A DNA stretch of 64,000 nt from Prorocentrum cordatum. Lineage: Eukaryota; Sar; Dinophyceae; Prorocentrales; Prorocentraceae. Positions within the stretch are counted from its first letter, which is position 1. Each line of letters begins with the position of its first letter. The stretch spans positions 391,918 through 455,917 of the forward strand of contig CAUYUJ010019948.1 in NCBI GenBank assembly GCA_963575745.1. Reading direction: 5' to 3'. Position numbers and translations under genes: made by a program. Under the pieces are notes generated by a model. It did not search any database. It had not been told where the DNA came from and saw nothing but the letters and a program-made list of their open reading frames with translations. Below are positions 42,596-52,341 of this stretch, in pieces.

Positions 42596-45500
42596 GCCAG
42601 CGCGGAGGGGCTGCTGGGCCCCGATCTGGGGTCCGCGCCTCGCCCTCGCGATCCTCCGCCGCCGCGCCGCCCTCCTCGGTGGTCGCGCCGCCCGCGCCAG
42701 CGGGCGCCCGGGCCGCGCCGGGAGCCGCCAGGGGCGAATTCTGAGCGCTCATGCATGCGCGCTCAGAATTCCCTGGGCTCCCCCCGGGGCCGTCGGGGGC
42801 CCCGCCGGAGCCGTCAGCCGGGCCGCCGGTGCCCGCGCCGCCGAGGCCAGCGTCGGCGCCGCCGGCCAGCGCGAGCGTCGCCGAGGTCAGCGTGGGCGCG
42901 AAAAGCTCGCCACCAGGGCCGCCGGCAGCCAAGCCCCCTTGGGCAACGCCCACGGCGGCTCCCAGGAGCGGGACTCCAAGGCCGAGGGCAGGGCCTTCCC
43001 CGTCCATCTGCGCCCCAGCCTCCTCCAGTCTTCCCCCCCTCGATTCCGCGAGCGGGACCGCGGTGGCAGCCATGGCCTCCATCCCACTCTCCGGATCGCC
43101 GACGTCCTCCACCTCGATGCCCTCGCCCCCGTCGTCGTCGGGGTCAAGCTTGCCGTCGGCGTCGGGGTCCTCCCTCGCCAGGGCCTTCTGCTCGGCCTCT
43201 GAGTCGCCGCCAGCGGCGGGAGTCTCCCCGCCCGGGTGAGGGCGTTCAGGTGGGTTTAGCCGCAGGCTTCGCCCCCCCCGCGGGTGGGTGGGTGGGTTTT
43301 TCGCCAGGGCCTCCTGGGCGCTGGCCGTATCGCGCGCCCGGGGGGCCCCCTCCGTCTCCGCGATGGCTGCTCCGCAGTCCTTAATAATACGGCCGCCCGC
43401 CGTGGTCGAGGTCGTCGCCCCTCCAAGGGCCTCTGGGGGCTGCGGGTAGCTCCGCGCCGCGGGCGGCACAGGCCGGTCCAGGGCGAGGTCTCCAGAGGCC
43501 TCCGGGGGCTGAGAGGAGCCCCGCGCCTCCGGCGGCCCAGGCCGATCCAGGCCAAAATCTCCAGAGGCCTCCGGGGGCTGCGGGGAGCTCCGCGCATCCG
43601 GCGGCACCGGCCAATCCAGGCCCGAACCTCCAGAGGCCTCCGGGCGCTGCGGGTCGTCCCACGCCTCCGGCGGCCCAGGCCGATCCAAGCTAGAATCTCC
43701 ACAGGTCTTTGGGGGCTGCGGGTAATAGCTCCGCGCCCCTAGCGGCACAGGCCGATCCAAGCCGAAATCTCCAAAGGCTCCCGGGGGCTGCGGGTAGCTC
43801 CGCGCCTCCGGCGGCACAGGCCAGTCTCCTCCCTCCCCAGGGCGTCGCGGCAGCCGGCGCGTCAGGGTCGGGGCGGCCGCCACCCTCTGGGCTGCCGCCT
43901 GGGTCACCAGGCCGAACACGTCGAGGTCCTCTCCGGGGCGTCGCGCCGGCCACTCCCGGGCCGGGACCGCCGCCGTCCTCTGGGCCGCCGCCTGGGCCCC
44001 CAGGCCGAACACGTCGAGGTCCCCTCTGGGTTGTCGCGCCGGCCACTCCAGGGCCGGGACCGCCGCCACCCTCTGGGCTGCCGCCTGGGTCACCCGGCCG
44101 AACACGTCGCGGTCCCCTCCGGGGCGTCGCGCCGGCCACTCCAGAGCCAGGACTGCCGCCACCCTCTGGGCCGCCGCCTGAGTCTGCAGGCCGAACACGT
44201 CGAAGTCCCCTCCGGGGAGCTGCGCCGGCCACTCCAGGGCCGGGGCCGTCGCCACCCTCCGGGCTGCCGCCTGGGTCACCAGGCCGGACACCGATGGAGA
44301 CCCCGCGGCGGCAGGCGTGGCCAAGAAGGCTCCCACACCTTGCGTGGTCGAGGTGGCTCCCACAGCTTGTGTGGCCGTGTCCCCAAAGCTGCAGCCGTCC
44401 CGGCGATCGCCAGCACCCCGAGGGTCCCCCGCGTCCCGAAGACCGCCCGCGTCCCGAAGATCGCCAGCGCCCAGGAGGTAACCGTCGTCCCGAAGCGCGC
44501 CCTGGAGATCGCCAGCGCCCCGAAGATCGCCTCCAGCGCTCCGAAGGGCGTCCCGTTGAGCGCCTCCCGCGCCCCGAAGAACACCTCCATCGTCCCGAAG
44601 CTCGCCTCCGTCGTCCCGAGGATCGCCTCCTCCAGCATCCCGTAGGTCGCCACCAGCGTCCCGACGCTCGCCTCCAGCGTCTCGAAGGTCGCCAGAGGCG
44701 TCCCGAGGAGGGCCCGGCGGGGCCTGGCTTTCCTGGTTGCTCCCAGTACCCCGAAGATCGCCTCCAGCGTCCCGTAGTGCACTTCCCGCCAAGGGGGCGC
44801 CCGCCGCCTGCAAGGCCGAGGAGGGTCCCTCCGATTGGGTGGCCGGCGGAGCTCTCGCTGCCTGCCAGCGTTCGGCCAGCAGGTACTGCCCATCCACCCC
44901 TGCGCTGCCTCCCGAAACGGCGCCGGCGCCGCGCCCACCAGAGTCGGTGACGGCGTCGCCGGTGCAACGGTACCCTGCTCGAGGGGTCCAAGCGAAGGCG
45001 CTGGCGGGACACCCCCGGGACCCCCCGCGGAGGCTCAGCAGGAGGCGGGAGGCGGTCTGGAAGTCGGCCTCGATGGGGAACGTCCCCGAAAGCTCGCCCT
45101 GAGGGATGTGCTCCTGGATCCACTGGAGGCCTGCTAGGTACCTGGCGTAGGGTACCCGCTCCTCCCAAGGGCCGAGGTCTTCCTCCATCCAGCCGCGGAG
45201 AGGGCGGAGTGAAGCGGCCTCACTCCAGGTCCTCCAGGCGCGGTCCATCTGCTTCAGCCTCTCGCGGGCCCGGCTGAGCCCCGGGTGAGGGAGGTAGTCT
45301 AAGCCCGCTTGTTCCAGGTCAGCCTGGAGCGCCCGCTCCTCCCTCCGGAGTACGCCTAGGGTCAAGTGGAGTTCTTCAAGGATCGGCGCGGCTTTCGCGA
45401 GGGGCACCTCCCCTGCAAGCGGGCTGCGCCTCAGGACGCGGTTCCAGGCCTCCTGGGCGAGGAGGTTGAAATCGTCCCGCGCCTGGAGGAGCGCGGCCAA

Positions 45501-46655
45501 GGAGTCGACGGGGGCGGAGCCCGTGGGGTCCCGCGCTCGGGGCCACTCATGACTGCTCCCAGCATCCCGCGGATCGCCTCCAGCGCCCCGCGTTCTTCCC
45601 TCCCCGGGAGGACGTATCCCTCCCCGAGGGGGCGTCCCCCTCCTCCCCGAGGGGGTGTCTCCCTCCCCGGGAGGGCGTACCCCCTCCCACGGGGAGGCGC
45701 CATAATCCAGGTCAGAATATCCCGGATGCCCGGGGGGCGCGCTCCCCGCCGGAGGAGTGCGCTTCCCGCCCGAGGGGGGCGGGGCCGCCGGGCAAGCGGC
45801 GAGGGCGGCGTGGCCTGTCGGCGTCGAAGCGTCGGCGCTGGCGTCGGCGTCCGCGTCGGCGTCGTCGGTGTCGGCGTTGGCGTCGGTGTCGGCGTCGGGG
45901 CCTCCGTCAGCGTCCACGTCCGCGTGGGCGTCAGCGTCGGCTTCAGCGTAAGCGTCAGCGTCAGCGTTAGCGTCGGCGTCGGCGTTAGCGTCAGCGTCGG
46001 CGTCGTCGGTGGGCGCGTGGCCGGAGAGCTGCTCTCCCAAAGGATGGGGCGCCCCCTCCCTCAAGGGGGATGCCGGCGCACGCGTCGCCCCCGGACTAGG
46101 CGTAGGCGCCGGGGCTGCCGGGGTCGGCATCAGCAAGGCAAGCGAAGGTGCCGGCGTCGTGGGCACTCCCGTGTCCCGGTGGTCGCCTCCAGCGTTCCGA
46201 AGGCCGCCTCCAGCGTGCGTTAGATCACCTCCCGCAAATACGATACTCCCCTCACCTCCAGCCCGAAGGGTGTGTTGAGGGTCGCCAGCGTCCCGGAGAT
46301 CACATCCAGCGTCCTGTCGAGCGCCCCCATGACGTTGACAGTCGGTATTGGGACCCTCTCCGTAATGGTCCCCTCCCCTTCGGTGGTGGCCCGCGGTCGA
46401 TCGGTCGACTCCATCCCGGTGGCGGGGCGTCTTCGCCTCGGTGGTGGTCAGCTCGGGCTCATCGCCTCCACCGTGGTGGTTGTCGCTCCCGTCCCGAGGG
46501 GGGTCGGTCCCGGGCCGGTCGTCTCCGCCTCGGCAGGGGTCGCTTCCACCGCGACGGCGGCCAGTTCCCGGCCGGTTGAATCCGCCTCGGGAGTGGCCGG
46601 TTCCCCCGAGGTCCCGAGCGGGTCCGCACGCGCTATCCCCACCTAACCCTGGCAA
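42270..46655 (-). CDS. 1461-codon open frame built largely of in-frame repeats
   Basis: One uninterrupted minus frame of 4.4 kb. A non-repetitive core at about 44950-45520 (AALLQARDDFNLLAQEAWNR, RREERALQADLEQAGLDYLP, PIEADFQTASRLLLSLRGG) is helical and charged and looks coding. Around it are (DADAN)n, GDLRDAGG-type repeats, four 31-residue units (93 bases) and about six 23-residue units (69 bases). Whole-codon repeat lengths support use as protein. The 3' end below about 42600 turns Arg-rich and is probably past the true exon end. No family known. Confidence 0.45.
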   Translation of the reverse strand: MPGLGGDSACGPARDLGGTGHSRGGFNRPGTGRRRGGSDPCRGGDDRPGTDPPRDGSDNHHGGGDEPELTTTEAKTPRHRDGVDRSTAGHHRRGGDHYGEGPNTDCQRHGGARQDAGCDLRDAGDPQHTLRAGGEGSIVFAGGDLTHAGGGLRNAGGDHRDTGVPTTPAPSLALLMPTPAAPAPTPSPGATRAPASPLREGAPHPLGEQLSGHAPTDDADADANADADANADADAYAEADADAHADVDADGGPDADTDANADTDDADADADASADASTPTGHAALAACPAAPPPSGGKRTPPAGSAPPGHPGYSDLDYGASPWEGVRPPGEGDTPSGRRGTPPRGGIRPPGEGRTRGAGGDPRDAGSSHEWPRARDPTGSAPVDSLAALLQARDDFNLLAQEAWNRVLRRSPLAGEVPLAKAAPILEELHLTLGVLRREERALQADLEQAGLDYLPHPGLSRARERLKQMDRAWRTWSEAASLRPLRGWMEEDLGPWEERVPYARYLAGLQWIQEHIPQGELSGTFPIEADFQTASRLLLSLRGGSRGCPASAFAWTPRAGYRCTGDAVTDSGGRGAGAVSGGSAGVDGQYLLAERWQAARAPPATQSEGPSSALQAAGAPLAGSALRDAGGDLRGTGSNQESQAPPGPPRDASGDLRDAGGERRDAGGDLRDAGGGDPRDDGGELRDDGGVLRGAGGAQRDALRSAGGDLRGAGDLQGALRDDGYLLGAGDLRDAGGLRDAGDPRGAGDRRDGCSFGDTATQAVGATSTTQGVGAFLATPAAAGSPSVSGLVTQAAARRVATAPALEWPAQLPGGDFDVFGLQTQAAAQRVAAVLALEWPARRPGGDRDVFGRVTQAAAQRVAAVPALEWPARQPRGDLDVFGLGAQAAAQRTAAVPAREWPARRPGEDLDVFGLVTQAAAQRVAAAPTLTRRLPRRPGEGGDWPVPPEARSYPQPPGAFGDFGLDRPVPLGARSYYPQPPKTCGDSSLDRPGPPEAWDDPQRPEASGGSGLDWPVPPDARSSPQPPEASGDFGLDRPGPPEARGSSQPPEASGDLALDRPVPPAARSYPQPPEALGGATTSTTAGGRIIKDCGAAIAETEGAPRARDTASAQEALAKNPPTHPRGGRSLRLNPPERPHPGGETPAAGGDSEAEQKALAREDPDADGKLDPDDDGGEGIEVEDVGDPESGMEAMAATAVPLAESRGGRLEEAGAQMDGEGPALGLGVPLLGAAVGVAQGGLAAGGPGGELFAPTLTSATLALAGGADAGLGGAGTGGPADGSGGAPDGPGGSPGNSERACMSAQNSPLAAPGAARAPAGAGGATTEEGGAAAEDREGEARTPDRGPAAPPRWRDPGTPLGGERPAATSPDLVGDGPGAVPLGGGPSPRADAELPDVEPLPPLLAAAAAGRQRWARRSSAPRRRRRASERCQAGWRQRRWTPPERLPTRPRRPRRRHGRGR
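43440..43830 (-). repeat. In-frame 69-base repeat (23 residues), about 6 copies
   Basis: GGCCGATCC steps at 43471, 43540, 43609, 43678 and 43750 (69, 69, 69, 72 bases). Encodes variations on PPEASGDFGLDRPGPPEAR. Confidence 0.9.
43860..44290 (-). repeat. In-frame 93-base repeat (31 residues), about 4.5 copies
   Basis: GCCGAACACG at 43911, 44004, 44097 and 44190, each 93 apart. Encodes QAAAQRVAAVPALEWPARRP and GGDLDVFGLVT. Confidence 0.95.
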
Positions 46656-46659
46656 GCAA

Positions 46660-47720
46660 ACAGTAAACCCCCCGGCGATATCGCTAGCACAGAAAATAAA
46701 CTAAATAATTATTTTGGGCGGCGCCCTCCGGCGATATCGTTAGCACATAAAAAAAAATAAAACAATTAATTAACTAATTTGCCCCCCCCGGGCCCGAAGC
46801 TGGCGGCAACGCGAGGCGACAGCCTGAAGAACCAACGCGCACGAACGCTTGCCAACGGGTCCCCGCCTTGCTAGAACACTGGGAAACTGACGCGCATCGG
46901 AAACCAAAGGTAAATCAAAAATGACAAACAATGAAATCACCGCAAGCAGCTATACTTGAAAGGACCACCCAAAGGAATCCCAGAGAAATCTCAGAAGGAA
47001 GCCCACGCAGAATCTCAAAGGACCCCGATTGGAAATTCAAGATAATCTCAAAAAGGAACCCCACAGAAATCGCAAGGGGACCTCAGCGGCAGCTCAAACG
47101 AACCACGAAGGAATCTAAGGAATCTGGAAAACGCGGGCTCGCGTGGACATAAGCAAACCCCATCGCGGCCGCAAAAAGGATTTTTTTGTTTTGTTTTACG
47201 GGGTCCTATGGGAGAGTCCACGGAGGGATATCGCAGACGGATTCCGCGAACCCCCCCGCGATACGTTAGCACATTTATTGAACATAGAATAATCCACAGG
47301 CGCCAGAGGTCGATGGGAGGCCCCCTTCAGGGATTGTCGAAGGAATGTCAGAGGAACTCGAAAGAACCCCCGAAGGAATCCCATAAGAATATCACAAGAA
47401 ATCCCACGCACGATATCGAAGGAACCAATGGAAGTTCAAAGCAATCTCAAAGGAGCCCAACAGAAATCGCAGAGGCATCTCAGCGGCAGCTCAAACGAAC
47501 CACAAAGGAATCTAAGGAATTTGGAAAACGCGGGCTCGCGTGGACATAAGCAATCCCTATTGCGACCGCACTAGGGAAATTGATTCTTTCAGGGGATCCT
47601 ATGGGAGAGTCCACGGAGGGATATCGCAGACGGATTCCGCGAACCCCCCCGCGATATGTTAGCACATGCACTAAAAATAAAATAATCCACCGCCCCGGAT
47701 GTCGATGTGATGCTCTCTTA
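46660..47720. repeat. 393-base direct duplication with a fourfold GCGATAT-GTTAGCACA motif
   Basis: TGGGAGAGTCCACGGAGGG at 47209 and 47602 marks a 393-base offset; homology covers about 47020-47300 and 47415-47695. The motif CCGGCGATATCGYTAGCACA occurs at about 46670 and 46733, with CCGCGATAYGTTAGCACA at 47257 and 47651. Each is followed within 30 bases by AATAAA- or AATAAT-like sequence. Confidence 0.85.
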
Positions 47721-48110
47721 AGCAATGGGGTATCAAACGGATATGACCGGAGCCTCAAGGGACCCCCAGAATAACATCAAAGGAACACAAAAGGAGTCTC
47801 AAAGGAGCCCCAAAATAATCACAATGGAAACGGCAAGGAATCTCAAAAGAAGCCAATCGGAGTATCAGAGGAATCTCTGACGAATCTCACAGAAACGCAC
47901 ACAATCACAGGAAGCGACTCTGGGCAGGTGTGCCTTGTCGCTGGGCTCTGGACTACAAGGGGACCGGGCATTCAGAGGCCTGTGGAGGCCTTTCTGGATG
48001 CCTCCTGGGAACCTCTGGGGACCTCCCCTCCGCGGACCTCTGGTGACCTGCGGGGGATATCGCTTCCGCCCCGGCCCCGGTGCCGGAAGCGTTATAATTT
48101 CCTCTGATGA
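47720..48110. other. Unassigned purine-rich stretch
   Basis: Loose AAAGGAA/TCTCAAAGG repeats to 47900, then GC-rich sequence and a G18 run at about 48107. No gene seen. Confidence 0.4.
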
Positions 48111-48135
48111 GGGGGGGGGGGGGGGGGAGGGGGGT

Positions 48136-51100
48136 TTACTGATTGCTTCCCAGGGTTAGGAGGTGGCCCCCTCCTGGTAGGTCGGCCCAGTGGTCGCCCG
48201 CGTAACGAGGATCGCCGGCAGCCACGGGATCGCCAGCTCCCCGGATAGCGCCACCGTCATGAAGGTCGTCGGCGCTACAAGGCGCGTCTCGAGGTCCACC
48301 AGCGCCTGGAGGAGCGCCAGCCTCCCGCCGATCTCCATCGGTCCGGGGAGCGCCCGGGGGGTCGCCCACGCCCCAATGATCGTCTCCAGCGTGCCGGGGA
48401 GCGTCAGGCCGATCACCCGCGCATGGCGGAGCCTCCCGAGGGGGCCCCGTCACCCGAGGATCACCTCCGTGGTTGGGAGGGGAGTCCCGCTGCGTGCCCC
48501 CAGGGTCCGGAGGCCCGTCTCCAGCATCCCGACAGTCGCCTCTGGCATTCCGAAGCTCGTCTCCCGCCTCTCGAGGACCATCCCGACCCGCGCCCCGGGG
48601 GTCGCCAGCGCCGCGAAGATCACCCCGGAGCTCGCAGGGGGCCTGCTGAACGTCGTACCTCCCGCGAGCGTCCTGGGGGCCGTCTCCATCCCGACGATCG
48701 TCCCGAGAGCCCTGAGGAGCGGGGCCGGCGGGGCCGTCGTCGGCGTCAGTGTCCGTGCCCTCGCCGGCGTCAGCGTCAGCCTCGAGTCGTCGGTGTCGGC
48801 GTCGGCGTCGGCGCTGGCATCGGCGTTGACCCCCCGGTTGAGGACATTCCCACCCAGGAGGGGGCCCCCTCCCGGTTGGTCGTCGCCGTCGTGGTAGGGG
48901 TCGTTTCCACCGCGGTGGTGATCAGCTCCGGATAGGTTGCCTCCACTCCCGTACCGGTCCCCCCCGCGTCGGCGGTGGTCAGCATCTGCTCGAGCGTCTC
49001 CATCTCGGTAGCGTAGGTGTCCTCTGCCGCAGGTGGCCCCTGTCCCTCGCCGAAGCAAGGCCCCGCCCCTCGCCGAAGCAAGGCCCCGCCCCTCGCCGAA
49101 GCAAGGCCCCGCCCCTCGCCGAAGCAAGGCCCCGCCCCTCGCCGAAGCAAGGCCCCGCCCCTCGCCGAAGCAAGGCCCCGCCCCTCTCCGAGGCGAGGCC
49201 CCGCCCCTGGGGGGGGGCGTCTCCACCCAGGTGGTGTTCGGATCCTGATCCTTACCGTCGGCGTCGTCGTCGGCGCCAGCGTCGGCGTCGTCGTCGGCGT
49301 CAGCGTCGGCGTCAGCATCAGCGCCGGCGTCCGCGTCACCGTCGGCGTCGTCAGCGTCGCCGCCGGCGTAGGTGCCGGCCTTCTGGCCGGGGTCCCCTCC
49401 CCCTCGGCGATGGCTCCCTTCTGGACGGCAAGCTCCGTCTCGGTGGAAGTCGCCCCCCCCTCGGTGATGGTCTGCTCCTAAACGGTCATCTCCCTCCCCG
49501 GGGGGGCCTCTCCCACCGCGGTAAGGGTCAGCGTCCGATCGGTCGTCGCCATCCCGGTGGCGGGGCGTTCCCGCCTCAGGGCCGTCGTCGGCGAGTGCGT
49601 GGCCGGAGCGATGCCGCGCCCCCTCCCTCAGGGGAGGTACCGGCCCACGCGCTGCCCCCGGACCCGGAGTCGGCGCCTGGGCTGCCGGAGCCGGCCTCCG
49701 CCCGACAAGGGAGGGCGTCGGCACCGGGGGCATTCTCGTGTCCCGGCCGTCGCCTCCAGCGCCCCGGGCCTCACGGGGACCGCAGCCAGTCTCGGCGTGC
49801 GTGTCAGCGGCGGCGTCGGCGTCAGCGTCAGCGTCGGCGTCGTCGGTGGTGGCGTCGGCAACGGCATCGGCGTCAGCGTTGGCCCCCCTATAGGGGGCAT
49901 CCCCACCTAGGAGGTGGCCCCCTCCTGGTAGGTCGACCCGGTGGTCGCCGGCGCCACGTGGATCGCCGGCAGCCGGAGGATCGCCAGCTTCACGGGGAGC
50001 GCCATCGTCCTGAAGGCCGTCGGCGCTACAAGGAGCGTGCCGGGGGGCGTCCAGATGATCGCCTCCAGCATTCCGAAGATCACCTCCGTCTCCCCCGGGG
50101 GCCTCTGCTGCGGGCGCGGCCGCATCCCGGAGATCGCCTCCAGCGTGCCGGGGAGCGCCCGGTTGACCGCCCCCAACGTTCGGCTGAACCTCAGGAGGAT
50201 GAGTCTCCCTCCCCGACGTGACGCCCAAGTGGGGGCGCTCCCCCAAGCCTGCGCGGGCGATGGGGGTGGCGGCGCCGGCGGCTCGGGCGCAGAAGGCGGC
50301 CCCTGCAGTCAGGGGCGCCCCGGCGTCCGCGGGGTAGACGCCACGGGCGACGTCGTAGGAGGCGTCGGCGACGTCAGCGACGAAGTCGGCGACGGCCCCG
50401 GCGAGGGGGAGGCAGCCAGCGACGATGAGGGCGACGGAGGCTACCGCCAGCGCCTGCAGCGCCGCTGACTCACCCGGGGGGGGCACCCCCCCCCCGTGGC
50501 GAATCCCTCCCCCGTGGCGCGGTGCTCCCCGGGTCCTCCCCCGGGTACACCCCTCCAGCGTCCCGGAGAGCGCCTCCATCATCCCGCAGGTCCCCTCCAG
50601 CATCTCGTAGAACGCCTTCAGCGCCCTGGGGGGCGCCCCGCCGAACCTCCCGAAGATCGCTGGCGTCCCGAAGATCCTCCTCGAGGCCCGAAGCTCTCCT
50701 CCGGCCGGTCCGGCTGGCGCCCCCCCCCCCCCCGCGGTGGGCGTGCCCCCGCCGCGGTGTGCCTCCGGCGTAGGCGCCTCCATCGGCGTGGACATGCCCC
50801 TCCCCTCCCCGAGCACCTGCTCCGGAGGGCCCCCGCCGCATGTAGATGCCGCCGGGGGGGGGGCCCCCTCCCCCGGGTGGAGGAGGGTGAGAGGGTAGTA
50901 GGAAGGACAGAGGGATCGGGAGAAGGAGTCCCGAGGCTGGAAGCAGGGGATGTGCTCGCGCTCTCGCGCTCTCGCACTCTCGCGCTCCCGCGCTCTCGCA
51001 CTCTCGCGCTCTCGCGCTCTCGCGCCCCCGCGCCCTCGCGCTCCCGCGCTCTCGCGCCCCCGCGCTCTCGCGTTCTCGCGCTCTCGCGCTCTCGCGCTGG

Positions 51101-52082
51101 GCCCACTCCCGGGGCCGCGCCTCTGCCGATGTGGCCCACTCCAGGGGCTGTAGGTGTGCCCCCCCCGCCCCAGAAGCTGGATTGGGGAGGTCCCCGGCCA
51201 CGCCATCGGCCGGGAGGGGGGACGTGGCAGCAGCGCTCTCGCGCTCTCGCGCTGGGCCCACTCCAGGGGCCGCGCCTCCGCCGACGCGGCCCACTCCCGG
51301 GGCCGTAGGTGTGCCCCCTCCCTCCCCAGAAGCTGGATTGGGGAGGCCCCCGGCCACGCCATCGGCCGGGCGGTGGGACGTGGCAGCAGCTTCCCGGCCA
51401 GGAGGATGACGGACCGCACTCACGGCGGGTCTCCCCGGAATGGGGGAGGGGAGGTTGGAAGTAGCGGAGGTGCCCCCCCCCTCCCCGGAAGCTGGATTGG
51501 GGAGGCCCCCGGCCACGCCATCGGCCGGGCGGTGGGACTTGGCCGCAGCTTCCCGGCCAGGAGGATGACGGACCGCACTCACGGCGGGTCTCCCCGGGAT
51601 GGGGGAGGGGAGGTTGGAAGTAGCGGAGGTGCCCCCTCCCTCCCCGGAAGCTGGATTGGGGAGGCCCCCGGCCATGCCATCGGCCGGGCGGTGGGACTTG
51701 GGGGCGTCGGGCCCCAGGGCTCCCCGGTGGGGGGGAGACTGCTCCTTGGGGTCGTCGCCGGACGAGGCCTCCCCGGAGGGGCCCTCGAACTGACCGCTGG
51801 GGCCGGAGCTCCCGTCTCCGAATGTACTACCAGCGCCGGTCGAAATGGGGGCGGCCACGACGGACACCCCCGGTCCGCCGTCTAGGCTGCAGATATCCTC
51901 CCCCTCGGGAGCAGGCGCCGGCTGGGTTCCATAGCCGTGGAGCGACCCCGCTCCCACGACACCCCCTGCCACTGTGCGCCACGCGGCCGTGCCGGGCTCC
52001 CGGCTGCGCCCCACTCCCACGCCCTCCAAGGCGAGCAGGATGGGGAGCAAGGGTACGGCCACGAATGCCACGAGAAACATCC
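48136..52082 (-). CDS. Repeat-built secreted-type protein block, possibly paralogous to 38.3-46.6 kb
   Basis: At 52082 a start MFLVAFVAVPLLPILLALEG gives a clear signal peptide, followed by SLHGYGTQPAPAPEGEDICS. Further down come two to three copies of a 53-residue unit (SHRPADGMAGGLPNPASGEG), an Arg/Glu/Ser run, then GDLRDAGG-type and (DADA)n repeats as in the block at 42-46 kb. Long frames 50470-52290 and 48450-51419 overlap; the true frame must switch near 50.9-50.4 kb. Sharing of repeat types and of PRHRDGDDRSDADP-like text suggests an old duplication of the other block. Confidence 0.4.
49051..49190. repeat. Perfect 23-base tandem repeat, about 6-7 copies
   Basis: Unit CCTCGCCGAAGCAAGGCCCC plus GCC. 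Because 23 is not a multiple of three, every frame gives the same 23-residue period and none has a stop. Confidence 0.95.
50955..51105. repeat. (CTCTCGCG)n array
   Basis: Alternating CTCTCGCG and CTCCCGCG/CCCCCGCG. Confidence 0.95.
51150..51710 (-). repeat. 156-160 base tandem repeat, 4 copies
   Basis: GGATTGGGGAGG steps near 51181, 51337, 51495 and 51655. The last two copies are nearly identical, giving the in-frame 53-residue unit. Confidence 0.9.
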
Positions 52083-52217
52083 CGGGGGCGCGCTCCCGCC
52101 CAGGGAATGAGATCAGAATGCCAGAGTTCTTCCCGGACTCATGACTGCGAGATGGGGCCGTCCCGGCCCCCCATGATGAGATTAGGGGCGTGGGCCCCTT
52201 CCGAAAAAAAAAAAAAA

Positions 52218-52341
52218 CACACAGCTCTAAGCGGCTAAGCGCAGAAGGCTGCGGAAGAGGGGAAAGGAAGGAGGGGGGGGGCCAGAGCACTACGGCCTAG
52301 GGGGGAATATAACCGTTTAGGCTTTGGCCAAACGAAACCAT
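52218..52341 (-). repeat. Shared 3' module (copy 2), at the 3' end of a gene
   Basis: The same sequence as 37437-37556. Here its first bases supply the last codons (WFRLAKA) and stop of the large gene at 52317-55344. Confidence 0.9.
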
